Assembly (NCBI RefSeq): GCF_000151315.2
Contig: NW_011887298.1
Coordinates: 1,461,695 to 1,525,694 of the forward strand
Reading direction: 5' to 3'
DNA length: 64,000 bases
Origin: Capsaspora owczarzaki ATCC 30864
Taxonomy: Eukaryota > Opisthokonta > Filasterea
A program made the position numbers and the translations under genes. Shown here piece by piece: positions 44,635-56,421 of the stretch. The notes below the pieces were generated by a model, which ran no database searches, was not told where the DNA came from, and was given only the letters and a program-made list of their open reading frames with translations. Numbering within the stretch: position 1 is the stretch's first letter; the number at the start of each line of letters is the position of its first letter.

Positions 44635-47600
44635 ATGTCGTTTGTCGACAAGATGAAGCGCGGGCTGGCGACCGCGGTGGACAAGATTCCCGGATCGCCT
44701 GGTGGCGGCGGGGTTGGCTTTGGCACGGGCGGTGGTCCGCCTCGCATGAGCAGCGAGCACTCGCAGTCCCGCTCGCAGCTGTCTCAGTCGCAGTCTGCAG
44801 ACTCTGAGCACTCCCAGGCGACCAAGGTGCGATGCGGGATGCAGATGGGAAGCGGGGGGGGGGGCAAGCAGGAATTGAAAAGCGCGTTGAGGTTGGGAAG
44901 AATGGCTGTTGTAGCTCACTGTGCTGCCTCTCATCGCCACCCGCTCTCCAACCCCCTCGCATCGTGGGCAAACAGTCTGCCATGGTCGCAGCACAGGTCT
45001 CGATGGAGCGCAAGGCCCGCGCCCCGACGGTGGACGACGAAGCGCTCATCGCCAAGCTTCCGCCAGTGTTTTTCGAGGTGCGCCCTCTCTCGCTCACTCA
45101 CACTCACTCTCTCCTGAAGCCCAGCTGCTCGTTGCTTTGAATGCAATGCAACTGTGTGATGATTGCGACGATGGTCGATCCTCGAATCACTGTGGCTTTT
45201 GGCTCTTGGCTTTGGCTTTTGGCTTTTGGCTTTGAACTCCATTCAGTTCAAAAGCAAACAGGTTTTTTTTTTTTTTTTTTTTTTTCCCCCCCCTTTCTTT
45301 GACCTTGGAATTGAGTTGATTTTGAGAGTGCCTTTTTTTGCTCGTTCTTTGTCGCTGTCCGCTCGGATTTTGACTTTGAATGATCTTGAAATGGGGGGTT
45401 AAGCGGGTGACGTCCCGTTGGTCAAAGTGCGATGAAGCCAAAAACTGTTCAATCGTTGTGTTCGCCCCTTTCCAACAACGGTGGTCTCCATCCGACTGCA
45501 CTTGACAAAGGGAGAACTCGCCAGCAATAAACACCCATCGAGAAACAATCGGGGAGTGCGGAGCGGAATGGGGTCGGGTGGTGAAGAAGACACGCCACTC
45601 TTTGCAACGGCGCCAATGCCAATGCTAACCAATTCTCACCCTTTCTTCACCTTGGAGCAGAAAAACTTTGACGCTGTCAAGCACATTGCCACAAACCTGC
45701 CGGAAAACCTCAACACGCAGGTCATCCAGGCGCAAAAGGACGAGCTCTTCCGCTGCTTGCAAATCTACTCGTCGCGCCTCTCCACCCTCGTCATGGACAA
45801 CCACAAGTCGTTCGTGCAAGAGCTGCACCGCGTGTCGGAGCTCCAGAAGGAGCTCGCGCTCACAACCTACATTTGCCGCACGGGCCGCCGCAACCTCTCC
45901 CGCGCCAGCGATGGCGTCAACAAGAGCGGCCTGGAGGTGCTCGTCAAGCACCGCAAGCTGCACGCGCTCACCGGGTTGCTCAAGGCGCTTTCCGCTGTCC
46001 AAGGCATGCAGAACGCCTTTGGCGATCTCAACGTTGCCCTGGAGGCTTCCGACTTCCCCACCGCCATCGAGCTGTGCCAAAAGATGCAGCACACTGCCCA
46101 GACACACAAGCAGTTTACGTGTGTTGCCGACATGTCCTACCGACTGAAGGACACCTACGAGCAGATTGAGGTGCGGATTTGGTCTGCTTGCTGAGCGTTT
46201 TTCTGGGGATTTCTGTGGATCTGGTTTTTTTTCTTCCTCGCCTCAAACCTCGTTTGCTCATCGATTTTTTCGACCTCGTATCTGCAGGATCGTTTGGACG
46301 AAGCTTTGAAGAAGGTTGCCAACGACTTTGATGTCCAGGCCTATGAGAAGGTTCTCACGGCGTATTCGCTTCTCGGCAAGTCGCAACGTGCCATTGATCA
46401 AGTTCATATTCATTTTGCCGAGGCTGTTGCCGAGTAAGTGTGCCACAATCTGGGTCTCATCTGTGACGCTGTGCTCACGCTTGCCCATTTTTTTAATTTT
46501 TTTTTTAATTTTTTTTTTTTTGAAATTTCCCCATGTTTACAGCCACTCGCAAGCCATCGCCCTGCGATACGCGCAACAATCCGTTGGCTCGAACGCTACT
46601 TCCCGCCCCATCAACAAGATGTTGTTCAAAGAGCTGTGCTCGCTGTTGGAGGTCGAGAAAGCGTACTTGCCATGCCTGGTCGATCTGTGCACGGCCATGT
46701 GCAATCTCATGTACAATTACCACTCGATTGCAAAGTGGCACACCCGCCACCAGTTCCAGCTGGCACCCGCGAATGGCTCTGTCGCTCCCGAGGCTAGTTC
46801 GGCAGCAGCAGCAGCAGCCGCAACAGGTGCACCTGTCATTGCGACCGCCACGCTCGACGGCTCGAACGCTGCCAACCCACCACCGCTCGGAGGAGCGTCT
46901 GCGAGCGCCGATCGCCCCTCGTTTGGCATCGATCTCAAGAAAAAGCTCGAGCACGGTCGCAGGAGCATGTGGGAGGACATTCAGCGCAAGCTGTCTCTCT
47001 TTGTGCTTGCAAAGGACTTGTCTTCGTTCAAGTTTGAGTCCTTCATCCAAGTGCTGGACATTGTCAATCGCCTCATTGAGATTGGCGACGGCTTTGGAGG
47101 TCAAGGCAGCTCGACCAGCCTCAAGGACAGTCTCAAGCAGAAGAGCGCGCTGTACTTTGGCAAGTTCCACCGCTCGCAGATGGCCGATCTTCGCGTCATG
47201 CTCGAGCACGAGTCGTGGTTCCGTTGCCCGGTGCATCCCTCCTTCTCGGCGCTCAATCTCAAGGAGTTTTACTTTCTGCGCGCCAACGCCATTCGCAAGC
47301 AATCGGCACCCACGCACTCGACGGGGCTTGCTGGCTTGGAGTTTTTCGAAAACTACAGCACCAACGGCAAGACCAACCCGTTCGAGGCCGTTCTTCGTGA
47401 CGCTGCGCGCCAGGCAGAGGACATTGGCATGGTCGATCTCGAGGACGGCCAACAGCCCGACCCGACCGATGCTCGCCGGCGCTCGACCGCGACAAAGCTC
47501 AAGACCGCCAAGAGCAAGGACGAAGACGACGAGGATGAGCGCCTCAAGGGCGACTTTATCGACGAGAACGACGGCTCCCCGCTGTCCCCTCCTTCCGGCA

Positions 47601-49332
47601 AGGTTCCGCCGTCGGCCACCGCAGCCAGTACCATCTCGTCCACCTTGGCCGCCGCCAGCAGCAATAGCCAATCGCGCCCACGCACCGCATCCTCTGCGAA
47701 AGACATTGAAGAGGCGGGTCCGATTGTCTCGCTGGCGACCTTGAACTACCTGCGCGTCATTGGCCGCTACATCCAGATGATGGATGTTCTCAAGCCGATC
47801 GTGTTTGATGTCATGGTGGGCATGTCGCAAATCTTTGACTACTACATGTACTCGGTCTACCTTTTGTTTGGCGTGGATACCAGCGGCAGCGTGAGTTTGA
47901 TTTGGTTTTTTTGTTCTTTGCCGTTTGCATGGCTGCGCTGACTTTTTATTTTTATTTTTTTTATTTTGCGTTGTTGTTGTTTTTGGACGTCAGCTGCTCA
48001 ACCAAATCGCACAGACGCGTATGTCTCCCAAGCTCAGGGCAACGCTGACACGTTTGCAACGCATGGCAGACCGCACCGCGAACGGCCCTGGAAATCCGGC
48101 GTTGCCTGGCCAACCAAGCGGTCCGGGACAACCATCGCAGCCGGGCGCTCCTGGACAGCACCATCCCGCCAATGGCCCACAGAGTGCTGGACAACAGACA
48201 TCTGCTCAGACACCGCAGGGAACCCCTGTGCCTGCGCCGCAGCCTGGCGACTTTGATGGCATGCTGCGTGAGGGCGGATTTACGCCTCCCAGCATCCAGC
48301 CGCACGTCACTGAAGAGCTTGCCAATGCTGCTACCCTGTTCGGCCTTCCCGAGCGCACAGTTGGCATTGAGTCTTTGATGTACCTTCATTCCGTGCTGCA
48401 AAAGCTCAAGGTAAGGGTGAAGAAGCAAGATTCAGCTGAACCGCGGTTTTTCATTTTGGCTCACCATATTTTGGATGTGTTGATGTACTTTTTCTCCAGC
48501 CCAAGCTGCAAAGCACGATTCCACAGGCACACTCGTCCTTCTTGACCCAGTTCTACGCCCAAACCGTCGACGTTGTGCCTGATCTGCACATTCTGGTCTA
48601 TCAGAACATTGGTGGCCGTGTGATTGATTTTGGAAAGGTGAGTTTTGAGCTGATTCATGCCTGGCCTTCGCGGCATGAAAGTACGCAAGCTCTAACGCGT
48701 CTGTTTTTCTTTTTCTTTTGAACAGCTCCTGCGCAACATTGAGGCGGTCAAGTGGGGAGACTTTAAGGACATGCCACACGCACACAACAACTACATTGAC
48801 CAACTGGTCTCTTGGTTTTCCGCATTCAGCAGCCGTCTGTCCGACCTGGGCCGGTATGTTGGTCGTTTTTTCTGAGTGGTTGCTTTTGGGTTGTCTTGTG
48901 TGCCGTCGAGCTCACTTTCTGATGCATGCTCATCATGTCGTCAGATCGCGCGTGCCGGCGGCCAGCCAGCGCCTGCTGTGGGAAGAGTTGCTTCTCAAAA
49001 CCATGGACGCCTTTGTCGAAGGCTTTGCTCGCGTCAAGCGCTGCTCGACCGAAGGCCGCGCGCTCATGCAGCTGGATTTCCGGACTTTCTTGCAGCTGAT
49101 TGAGCGCATCACTGCCGTGCGCCCCATTCCCAACACGCTCTACGTCGAGAACTACATTCGCGCGTACTACCTCGCGAACGAGAAGGAAATGGAGGAGTGG
49201 ATTCGCACGCACTTTGAGTACTCCATTCCCCAAGTCGCCAGTCTTGTCAACTGCGCCATTCTCCCAAATCAAAACAAGAAGCTCAAGGCACGCTTCCTGA
49301 CCATGCTCGACGAGATGGACAAGCGACGATGA
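44635..49332 (+). CDS. VPS50: VPS50/syndetin-like subunit of the EARP tethering complex
   Basis: Nine exons (44635-44826, 44976-45077, 45661-46170, 46288-46433, 46543-47890, 47994-48410, 48500-48637, 48726-48853, 48945-49332) join in phase to 1122 aa (human 964). Matches to VPS50 run end to end: LPPVFFEKNFDAVKHIA, the coiled-coil block ELHRVSELQKELALTTYICR, GRRNLSRASDGV, AYSLLGKSQRAIDQVHIHFA, KKKLEHGRRSMWEDIQ, LRVIGRYIQMMDVLKPIVFD, MSQIFDYYMYSVYLLFG, VKRCSTEGRALMQLDF and IRAYYLANEKEMEEWI. VPS50 replaces VPS54 beside VPS51-53 to form EARP, which tethers vesicles for endosome-to-plasma-membrane recycling. Extra P/Q/G-rich linkers (near 48080-48240) and an acidic S-rich linker (near 47500-47690) explain the added length. 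Confidence 0.95.
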
Positions 49333-49762
49333 TTTGTAATTATTATTTTTTCGTGCTTTTTTCGTGTGTTTGGCGTGACTCGCAGATGTTTCGGTTGTTG
49401 GTTGAAACTCGCTGTGCCATTTGTTTTTGTTTCCCCCCCCCCCATGCTATTTGATCTGTCTTGATCCGTTTCCCAATTGTTCATATGCGCCGCACTGCAG
49501 CGGCTGTTATTTTTGGCTGGTGTCTGATGTTCCAAATTGCAATCTTGCACTTCCCAAACTGTTGCTTTTTTTTCCCCGTTCCCGTTGTCCATCGTTTGTG
49601 TGAGTTGACATTCGTGGATGGCCTCCTAGGCGACAGTTCCTCACACCGTTGCAGTCTCATAGCCCTTCGGGATTTTCACACACTGTCGGCATTTGTCGAC
49701 CGTGTTTGGAATTGGACAGAGCGCAGTCTTTCGCAGTCTTTCGCTTTACAAAATCTCCATCC
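49333..49762. other. Intergenic between VPS50 and the carboxylesterase
   Basis: A 430-bp interval with the VPS50 3' end and the esterase promoter. It has a C run near 49434-49443 and several T runs. Nothing else is recognised. Confidence 0.5.
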
Positions 49763-52700
49763 ATGCTGCGACTGGGCAACCGTGTTGCTTCCGCTGCACT
49801 TGCGGCTGCGACAGTGTTGCTCGCCATCGCGACCATTGCGCATGCCGATGGCACTGTGGTCATCCAGACCAAGAGCGGCCCGGTCAAAGGCAATGTGCAC
49901 TCGAACGGCGTCACCAGTTTCCACGGTACACACCTCTCTCTCTCTCCGTCGGCGGTCCATTTTTCCGCTCCTGCTGATCCTCCACCACCACTACCATCAC
50001 ACGCCTAAGCACACACACATCCACTCGGTTGCACACGCACTCGTGTTGTTGCGCAGTGATCTGAGCTTGAGTTCAAAGTAGCTTATTTAAAAAAAGCTTG
50101 CGAACTTCAGCCCAAATTAAAACTATGCTGCCAATTTTCCCGTCTTGGCGATGTTGCGGTCAACGGAGACGTGGAGATAGCGAGAGAGAGAGAGAGAGAG
50201 AGATAGAGATATAGAGGTAGAGAGCGAGATTGGGTGTGTAGTGGCCGAGTGAGTGTGCTTGTCTGAGATGGCTGGTGGCTGGCTGCAGCATTATTCATTC
50301 GACCAACATCGAAAGCCAATTCTTCGGATAAACCGCACGGAACTCGAGTTCAAATTTCACTTCCGAATGTGATGATTCCGGATGTTGCCGTGCTTTGTCA
50401 CTGACTGACTGACTGACTGACTGAGACGAGGCTTGGTGAGGGTGGATTGACGAGCAGCTGGAATGGGGGCAAAAACATGAAAGAGCTGTCACTTGATCTC
50501 ACGCACGGCTTCTCGATGATGGTGATAATTTCGCATCCTAATGTTTAATGTTGTTGATCACACATCACAATCAAACCTTGACTTTGAGATATTCTGATAT
50601 GCTGAAAATGTGCTGCAAACCAAGAAAAAAAATTGGCTCACTCTGCGTACTCGCTTGCTCACAGGCATCCCATTCGCAGAGCCGCCGCTCGGCGAGCTTC
50701 GCTTTGCATCGCCACTGGCATTGCAACGCAACTGGACGGATCCGATCGACTGCACATCTGTACGACAAGAAGCAACAAAAACAAACTTTTGTCATGATCA
50801 TCCTGTCTTGAAATTGCACTCACAAATCCGCGTTTTTTGGTTTCTGTGCAGAATACAACCACGCTCATGTGCCCGCAAATCCGCCTCGACATCTTTGACA
50901 TCATGGGCCAAGAAGACTGTCTGTACCTCGACATTTACATGCCACCCGGGGCCCAGGCTTCTGCGACTCAGCTGCCAGTGGTCAGTTTTGCACCTTGTTC
51001 TCTGTTTGTTGTTTGTTTTGCATTCATCGAACGGGCGCTCACCCCTAGTCGTTGATCTTGACGCTGCGCAGATGTTTTGGATCTACGGAGGCGGGTATGC
51101 AAAATCAACATGTTTCTGAGCCTTTTTGGCAGCTGCTGTGCGTGCGCTTTTAAGATTGACTGATGATGAGCACGCTGGTTTTTTTTTGGTCGTTGCCAGA
51201 TACGCCTTCGGTGACAAGTTTGAGCTGGGCCTGTACAATGGAATCAACATGTCTTACAATAACAATGTGATTGTAAGTCTGGATGCCCAGCTGCAAAAAA
51301 CAAAAAAGAGCATTTCGTTGGACGGATTACTCACTGCATCCCCCCCCCCAACCGCAGATTGTCGCAGCAAACTACCGCGTGAACGTGTTTGGCTTCCTCG
51401 CGAACAGCATCCTGCAAGCGACCGACCCGCAACACTCGACGGGCAACTTTGGTCTGCTGGATCAGCGTTTGGCCTTGCAGTGGACGCGCGCAAACATTGC
51501 CAATTTCAACGGCAACAAGGACCAAATCACCATCTTTGGCGAGAGCGCAGGCGCCTTTTCGGTCTGCTTCCACCTGGCGTCGCCTGCCTCGCGTGGTCTG
51601 TTTGCCTCTGCAATCATGGAGTCGGGCACTTGCTCCAACACATTCTTTTTCCAGACGCTCGACTTTGCGGAATCGTTTGGCGAGATTTACACTGCCACGT
51701 TTGGTTGCAACGCGACGCAGCAAACTGCTGCCGAATATCTCAAGTGCTTGCGCACTACCCCAGCCACCGATATCATGACTGGTCTTTTGTCCTGGTGAGG
51801 GAGGCTGTGGCAGGCTATTCTTTGTTTTTTGAGATTATTGGTGATTGGGCAGCAAGTTGAATCAAATTGTGTTTTGACTGGAGCTGACTTTGACTTGGCG
51901 TGACCCGCTGCTGACATGACAGGTTTGGCCCGGATTGGCCCAACCACATCAACTTCCCGCCAACCTCCTTCGAGGGGGCCAACCAAGCTCCTCGCGCCCT
52001 CGGAATCCTGCCCACGCTTGCACCAATGTAACCCCCTTGCGACATGTCTTTGTTTGGTTGTAGATTGATTTGCTTTTCCAAAACAAAAAACAAAAAAAAA
52101 AAAACAAGACAAAAGCACTGACTGACTGATGCAAACTTTTTTTCCTTTGACCAGCTTCCCGTGGGGCCCAGTCATGGACGGCTCTGACAACGGTCTGCCC
52201 GACCTGCCGTTGAGCATGATGACGCGCGGTGATTTCGCCAAGGTGCCGCTCATCATTGGCACCAATGCGAACGAAGGCGTCATTTTCGTGCCCTTCGCTC
52301 CCATCATTGAGCACGGCGTGCCATTCCCGCTCACCGATGCGGGATTCCAAGAAATCATGCTCCACTTTTTCAACGAGACAACCGCCGACCAGGCCGAGGC
52401 CATGTACCCCAAGAGCGATTACACGAGCAACGACCAACGCGCGACGCGCATTCTGACCGATTTCTTCTTCTCCTGCGACGCCCGGCGCATTGCGCGCACG
52501 TTCAGCGACTACAACGTGTCCGTCCACTTGTATCAGTACGTGTACAAGGACAATTTCATTGACGGATGGCTCCTGGGCGATTACCACGCTTCCGAGCTGT
52601 ACTTTGTCTGGGACAACCAAGTCCCTGCCGACATTCACAAGTTTAACGCAAAGGACTCCCAGATGGCCTCCACGTTTGGCACCTATTGGACCAACATGCC

Positions 52701-52881
52701 CAAGGTTGGCTCGCCCAACGCCAAGTGGAACAATGCCACGTACAATCCCGACTGGCCGGCATTCACGCGCGCCAACGACATCCATCTTGCTCTTGACGTC
52801 CCGCCGTCCACGGGCACGCAGCTGCTGCAGCAAAAGTGCGATTTCTGGGACACTGTTCAAGGTTTCTCTGTCGCGCATTAA
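49763..52881 (+). CDS. Secreted carboxylesterase/cholinesterase-family hydrolase
   Basis: Eight exons (49763-49925, 50665-50759, 50852-50980, 51072-51094, 51200-51272, 51358-51794, 51923-52027, 52155-52881) give 583 aa. A signal peptide of about 27 residues (ALAAATVLLAIATIAHA) is followed by the alpha/beta-hydrolase fold: GIPFAEPPLGELRF, GQEDCLYLDIYMP, MFWIYGGGYAFGD (oxyanion hole) and AANYRVNVFGF. The catalytic triad is visible as Ser in FGESAGAF, Glu in GTNANEGVIF and His in DYHASELYFVW. The type-B carboxylesterase family hydrolyses carboxylic esters outside the cell or in the secretory route; the substrate is unknown. No hydrophobic GPI-type C-terminus is seen. Exon 4 is only 23 bp, yet it codes the conserved oxyanion-hole residues. 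Intron 1 (739 bp) has GA repeats near 50190-50220 and TGAC repeats near 50400. Confidence 0.9.
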
Positions 52882-53201
52882 TAATCTGGCAGGCGATTTG
52901 TGTTGATGTTTTTGTTGTGAATAGATCAAGCTGTTGATTTTGATATTCAACTTTTTTTTCTTTGCAAATATTGCACAACTGTGAAGTGATCGAGTTCGAT
53001 AAACATGTATTTGCATACAAGCACACGCTCCCCAAAAAAACAAAGGTACTGCAACCAGGCAGCACGACACAAACAGAAACAGAAACAAGCATGCACGTGG
53101 AGCGCAACACTCATACGCTCCAGAGAAGAACACAAAACACAGAAAAAACACGCAAGCCAGAAAAAAACAAAAAACAGACCAGAAGCGAGCGAATCAACCG
53201 C
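52882..53201. other. Intergenic, tail-to-tail between esterase and DEP/RGS genes
   Basis: A 320-bp interval holding two 3' ends. Minus-strand reading is T-rich. Nothing else is recognised. Confidence 0.55.
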
Positions 53202-55463
53202 TCAAATCCAGGCAAAGGTGATGCGATCCGTTCGCATGGTGCGCATGAGCTCGCCATAGTGCTCGGACTCCAAGAAACGGGGGTAGGACATTTTGCGCAT
53301 CAGGAAAAAGACGGCCTTTTGCGCCTCGTCAAAGACTTCGCGAGTGGGCGCGGTCATGCGAGGGGTGACGGCATTTCGCACCTTGGAGTCAATGTTCACT
53401 TCGTGGGGAGCACCGGGCGCGACATGCTCGTCGTAGATGAGGTGTGCAAAGACGCTCACGGCGTTGGCCTCGACCACGCGCAGACACTCGACCGCGAGCC
53501 AGAACTTGATGTGCTCGTCGCTGAAATCCTTCTTGAGGAAGCGTTGGAAGGCACGCAGCTGGGTCGGGTTGCAAATCAATTCGCGGAAAATGTTGGACTG
53601 CTCCTTGCCAGTCAGCTGGGGCGAGTTGGTAGATGACACTGAGCCCGAGGATCGCTCCAGATTTTTGGGAGTGCTGGTGCCAGTGCTGGAGGGAGACTGG
53701 TCAAAGTCGTGGTCGAGGTCGCTGAAGGAATTGGACTCGGTCATACCGGCCATGCCCGCAATGACGTTCGAGCCGTTCAGGGCGTCGAGGTCGTCTTGCA
53801 AGATCTCGTCCGAGGCATCCTGTGCAAACCGGAAGGGGATCTTGTCGTTGCGGAAGGAGTTGATTTCAGGCGCAACGCTGCACACGTGCCCGTCCATGAC
53901 GAGCAGCTCGGAAATCTTGACTGCGTGCGCTTCGCTCTCGGCGACACCGTCGTCGATGAGCTTGGCGACGAGCTCCTTGCCGAAAAACACATTCTTGTAC
54001 GTCTTGAAGCGGTACGAGCGGTTTTTGGTTGGCAGGTTGGCCTTGAGATACTTTGCGCCGACACCAAGGGACTGGCGCACCAGGCCGGGGATGGTGCTGG
54101 CAGGCACGCCGGGGGCGACCGTGACGTGCTCGAGGTTGAGAGGCGAGAGGTCGCGCACCCATTGCGGGGTCTCACCAGCGTCCTCCAAGGCGTCACCGTC
54201 GTCATGCTGCTGCTGCTGCTGCTGCTGTTGGTGATGTTCGGCGGCCGCTCGGTCGACGTCGGCGGAAAACCGATAGAGCACGCGCGAGTTGTCAAACGGC
54301 TCGCTCTTGGACACGTGCTCAATGATGCCGGCGTCCATCATGGCTTGGCCAACACGAATGGCGAGCTTTTCGTCGTCAACGACACCTTCCGTCACCAACC
54401 AGGCGACAGCCTCGCAGCCGAGGAAGCAGCGGCGGTGCGTGCGGAGTCGCCACCGGCGGTCGTGAATGTTGATTTCTCGGTGCATGTTGGCGGCCACAAT
54501 GCGCAAGTTGACAATGCCTTCCTTGGGCATCTTGGTGGCCGTGACTTGGTCGCGCAGACGCAGCAAGATGGCCTCGCCCAGGCCGCCCAGACTGCTGGCA
54601 ATGCTGTCGACCAGCTCGGTCGGCTTTTCGTGCACAAAGAAGCGGTAGTAGGCGTTAATGTCGGAGCGGAAGTTGCCGTCAGCGGCGGACGCGGGCACTT
54701 CCTTTTCGCCAGCCGTGATCGGGGCCAGCAGCTTTTCGCGGAGCATGAGCGTGGCAATCTGTGTGGCGTGCAGCTCGTCCTCGGCAATCGCGCGGGCAAT
54801 GAGCCATGCAATCACCTCGCGTCCGAGCACGGTGCGGATGCACGCCTTGGCAAACTTGGTGCCGAGGCGGCGGTTTTTGACGTGCACGTCGTCGACGAGC
54901 AGGCTGGTCAGGGTGACGAGGGCGCGCTTTGTTTCCCGCACGAGGTGGTCGTTGGAGCCCGTCTTGAAGACCTTGAGGCAGATGGGGGAGAGGGCGCCAA
55001 TGGTGAGGGCGTACTGCGACCACTTCATCGAGGCGAGGACGGTGCCAAACTGGCGGTCTTCGAGCGAGGCAATCTCCGTGGTGGATGATGGGTTGGACAG
55101 ATTGCTGCCGCCGCCGCCGCTATTGTTTCCTGCTGGGGACGCTGCTGGCGACGCGTGCGCTGTTTCTTCGTGGGCGGCAAAGCGGTAGTAGAGAAAGTCG
55201 TTTCTGAAGCCAGCCTCGCGCGTGACGTGGTGGAAGACGCCGTCCTCGAGGAGCGCCTGGCCCATGTCGACGGCCTCGTCCTCGTTGGCAGCGAGGCCCT
55301 TGGAGGTCATGTAGACGACTGCCTCGCGGCCGACAAAGCACTGCTTGTGGGTGCGGAATCGGAACTTGCGGTCCTTGATGTCGAGGCCGGCGAGCATGCG
55401 CATGGCCGCGTCCTTGAGCTTTTCCTGTTGCTGCGGCGTGCGCGTTGTTGCCGAGTAGACCAT
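53202..55463 (-). CDS. Protein with four DEP domains and a C-terminal RGS domain
   Basis: One exon, 753 aa from the ATG at 55463. Four DEP-like units can be read. DEP1 (about residues 20-105) has FRTHKQCFVGREAVVYM and ends FRNDFLYYRF. DEP2 (about 165-285) is divergent, with TVLGREVIAWLI and FRSDINAYYRFF. DEP3 (about 314-405) has LRTHRRCFLGCEAVAWLV, and DEP4 (about 460-550) has FKTYKNVFFGKELVAKLI. The RGS domain (about 615-751) has FRELICNPTQLRAFQRFL, FSDEHIKFWLAVE and the final helix SYPRFLESEHYGELM. RGS domains speed GTP hydrolysis on G-alpha; DEP domains bind receptors and membranes. Yeast Sst2 has DEP-DEP-RGS, and animal R7 proteins have DEP-GGL-RGS; no GGL is seen here. The frame stays open upstream to 55745 but without an ATG. 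Confidence 0.88.
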   Translation of the reverse strand: MVYSATTRTPQQQEKLKDAAMRMLAGLDIKDRKFRFRTHKQCFVGREAVVYMTSKGLAANEDEAVDMGQALLEDGVFHHVTREAGFRNDFLYYRFAAHEETAHASPAASPAGNNSGGGGSNLSNPSSTTEIASLEDRQFGTVLASMKWSQYALTIGALSPICLKVFKTGSNDHLVRETKRALVTLTSLLVDDVHVKNRRLGTKFAKACIRTVLGREVIAWLIARAIAEDELHATQIATLMLREKLLAPITAGEKEVPASAADGNFRSDINAYYRFFVHEKPTELVDSIASSLGGLGEAILLRLRDQVTATKMPKEGIVNLRIVAANMHREINIHDRRWRLRTHRRCFLGCEAVAWLVTEGVVDDEKLAIRVGQAMMDAGIIEHVSKSEPFDNSRVLYRFSADVDRAAAEHHQQQQQQQQHDDGDALEDAGETPQWVRDLSPLNLEHVTVAPGVPASTIPGLVRQSLGVGAKYLKANLPTKNRSYRFKTYKNVFFGKELVAKLIDDGVAESEAHAVKISELLVMDGHVCSVAPEINSFRNDKIPFRFAQDASDEILQDDLDALNGSNVIAGMAGMTESNSFSDLDHDFDQSPSSTGTSTPKNLERSSGSVSSTNSPQLTGKEQSNIFRELICNPTQLRAFQRFLKKDFSDEHIKFWLAVECLRVVEANAVSVFAHLIYDEHVAPGAPHEVNIDSKVRNAVTPRMTAPTREVFDEAQKAVFFLMRKMSYPRFLESEHYGELMRTMRTDRITFAWI

Positions 55464-56342
55464 GGTTTTTTGTTTTGTGTGTGTGTGTGTTTTGAGTTTA
55501 TGAGATGCGGTTTGTTTCTTGGACGCTTGTTTGAGTTGAGTCGCTTTTCTTGGAGACTTGAGCTTTTGAGTTTGACGTTGGGTTGGCGCGGTTTTGTTGG
55601 GTTTTTGATTTGTGTTTGGTTTTTTGTGGTCTGCTGTTGTTTTTGCGGTGGTGACTGTTTTAGAAAAGACAAGAGCGAGACAAAGAGTGAGCAGCAATAA
55701 CAGGAGCACAGCCAGAGTGAGTGGAAACAGCAGAGGCACAAACAAGCAAAAAGGGAGGAGAGGGGGAGGAGAGGGGGAGGAGAGGGAGGAGAGGGAGCAG
55801 AGAGTGGGGCGTGCGTGGGTGATAAAGCGAGTGTGGTTTCAAGAGTGTGATTTGATGACAGACTTGACGATCACGCACGAGGGAGAGAGAGAAAGAGAGA
55901 GAGAGAGACATAGCAACAAAAGAGCGCAAGTGAAGTGGAGAGGAGTAGGGGGATATGGATGAGATATAGAGACAGACAAGGGGGAGAGAGCGAGAGAGGG
56001 TGGCACACACGATAAAAAAACCGCATAAAAAAACAACATCAAACAAACAAACAGGACAGGCGATCGGACGTGACCCCCCTCCCCCTGCCCCCTTTCTCGC
56101 TTTGGAGTCGTGGTTCATGGGTGAAGGAGGCATGAGTGCGGGGTGAGAGTGAGTGAGAATGAGTGAGCGAGTGAGAGGAGGGAAAGAAGCGGGAGATCAA
56201 ACAAAGAGATACAACCAAAAACAACGAAAAAGCAATAGTCTTCAGCCAAACATAACAACCGAAAAAGTGAAAGTGACCAAAAGAGAAGACTGAACAAACA
56301 GAGAACAAGATGAACAAGAAGAAGAAGAAGGTGATGTGGTGG

Positions 56343-56421
<79 letters not shown>

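Noticed and set aside
55464-55745. N-terminal extension of the DEP/RGS protein with a hydrophobic stretch, possibly a signal anchor
   Set aside because: The frame is open but has no ATG upstream of 55463; the hydrophobic text comes from pyrimidine-rich 5' DNA.
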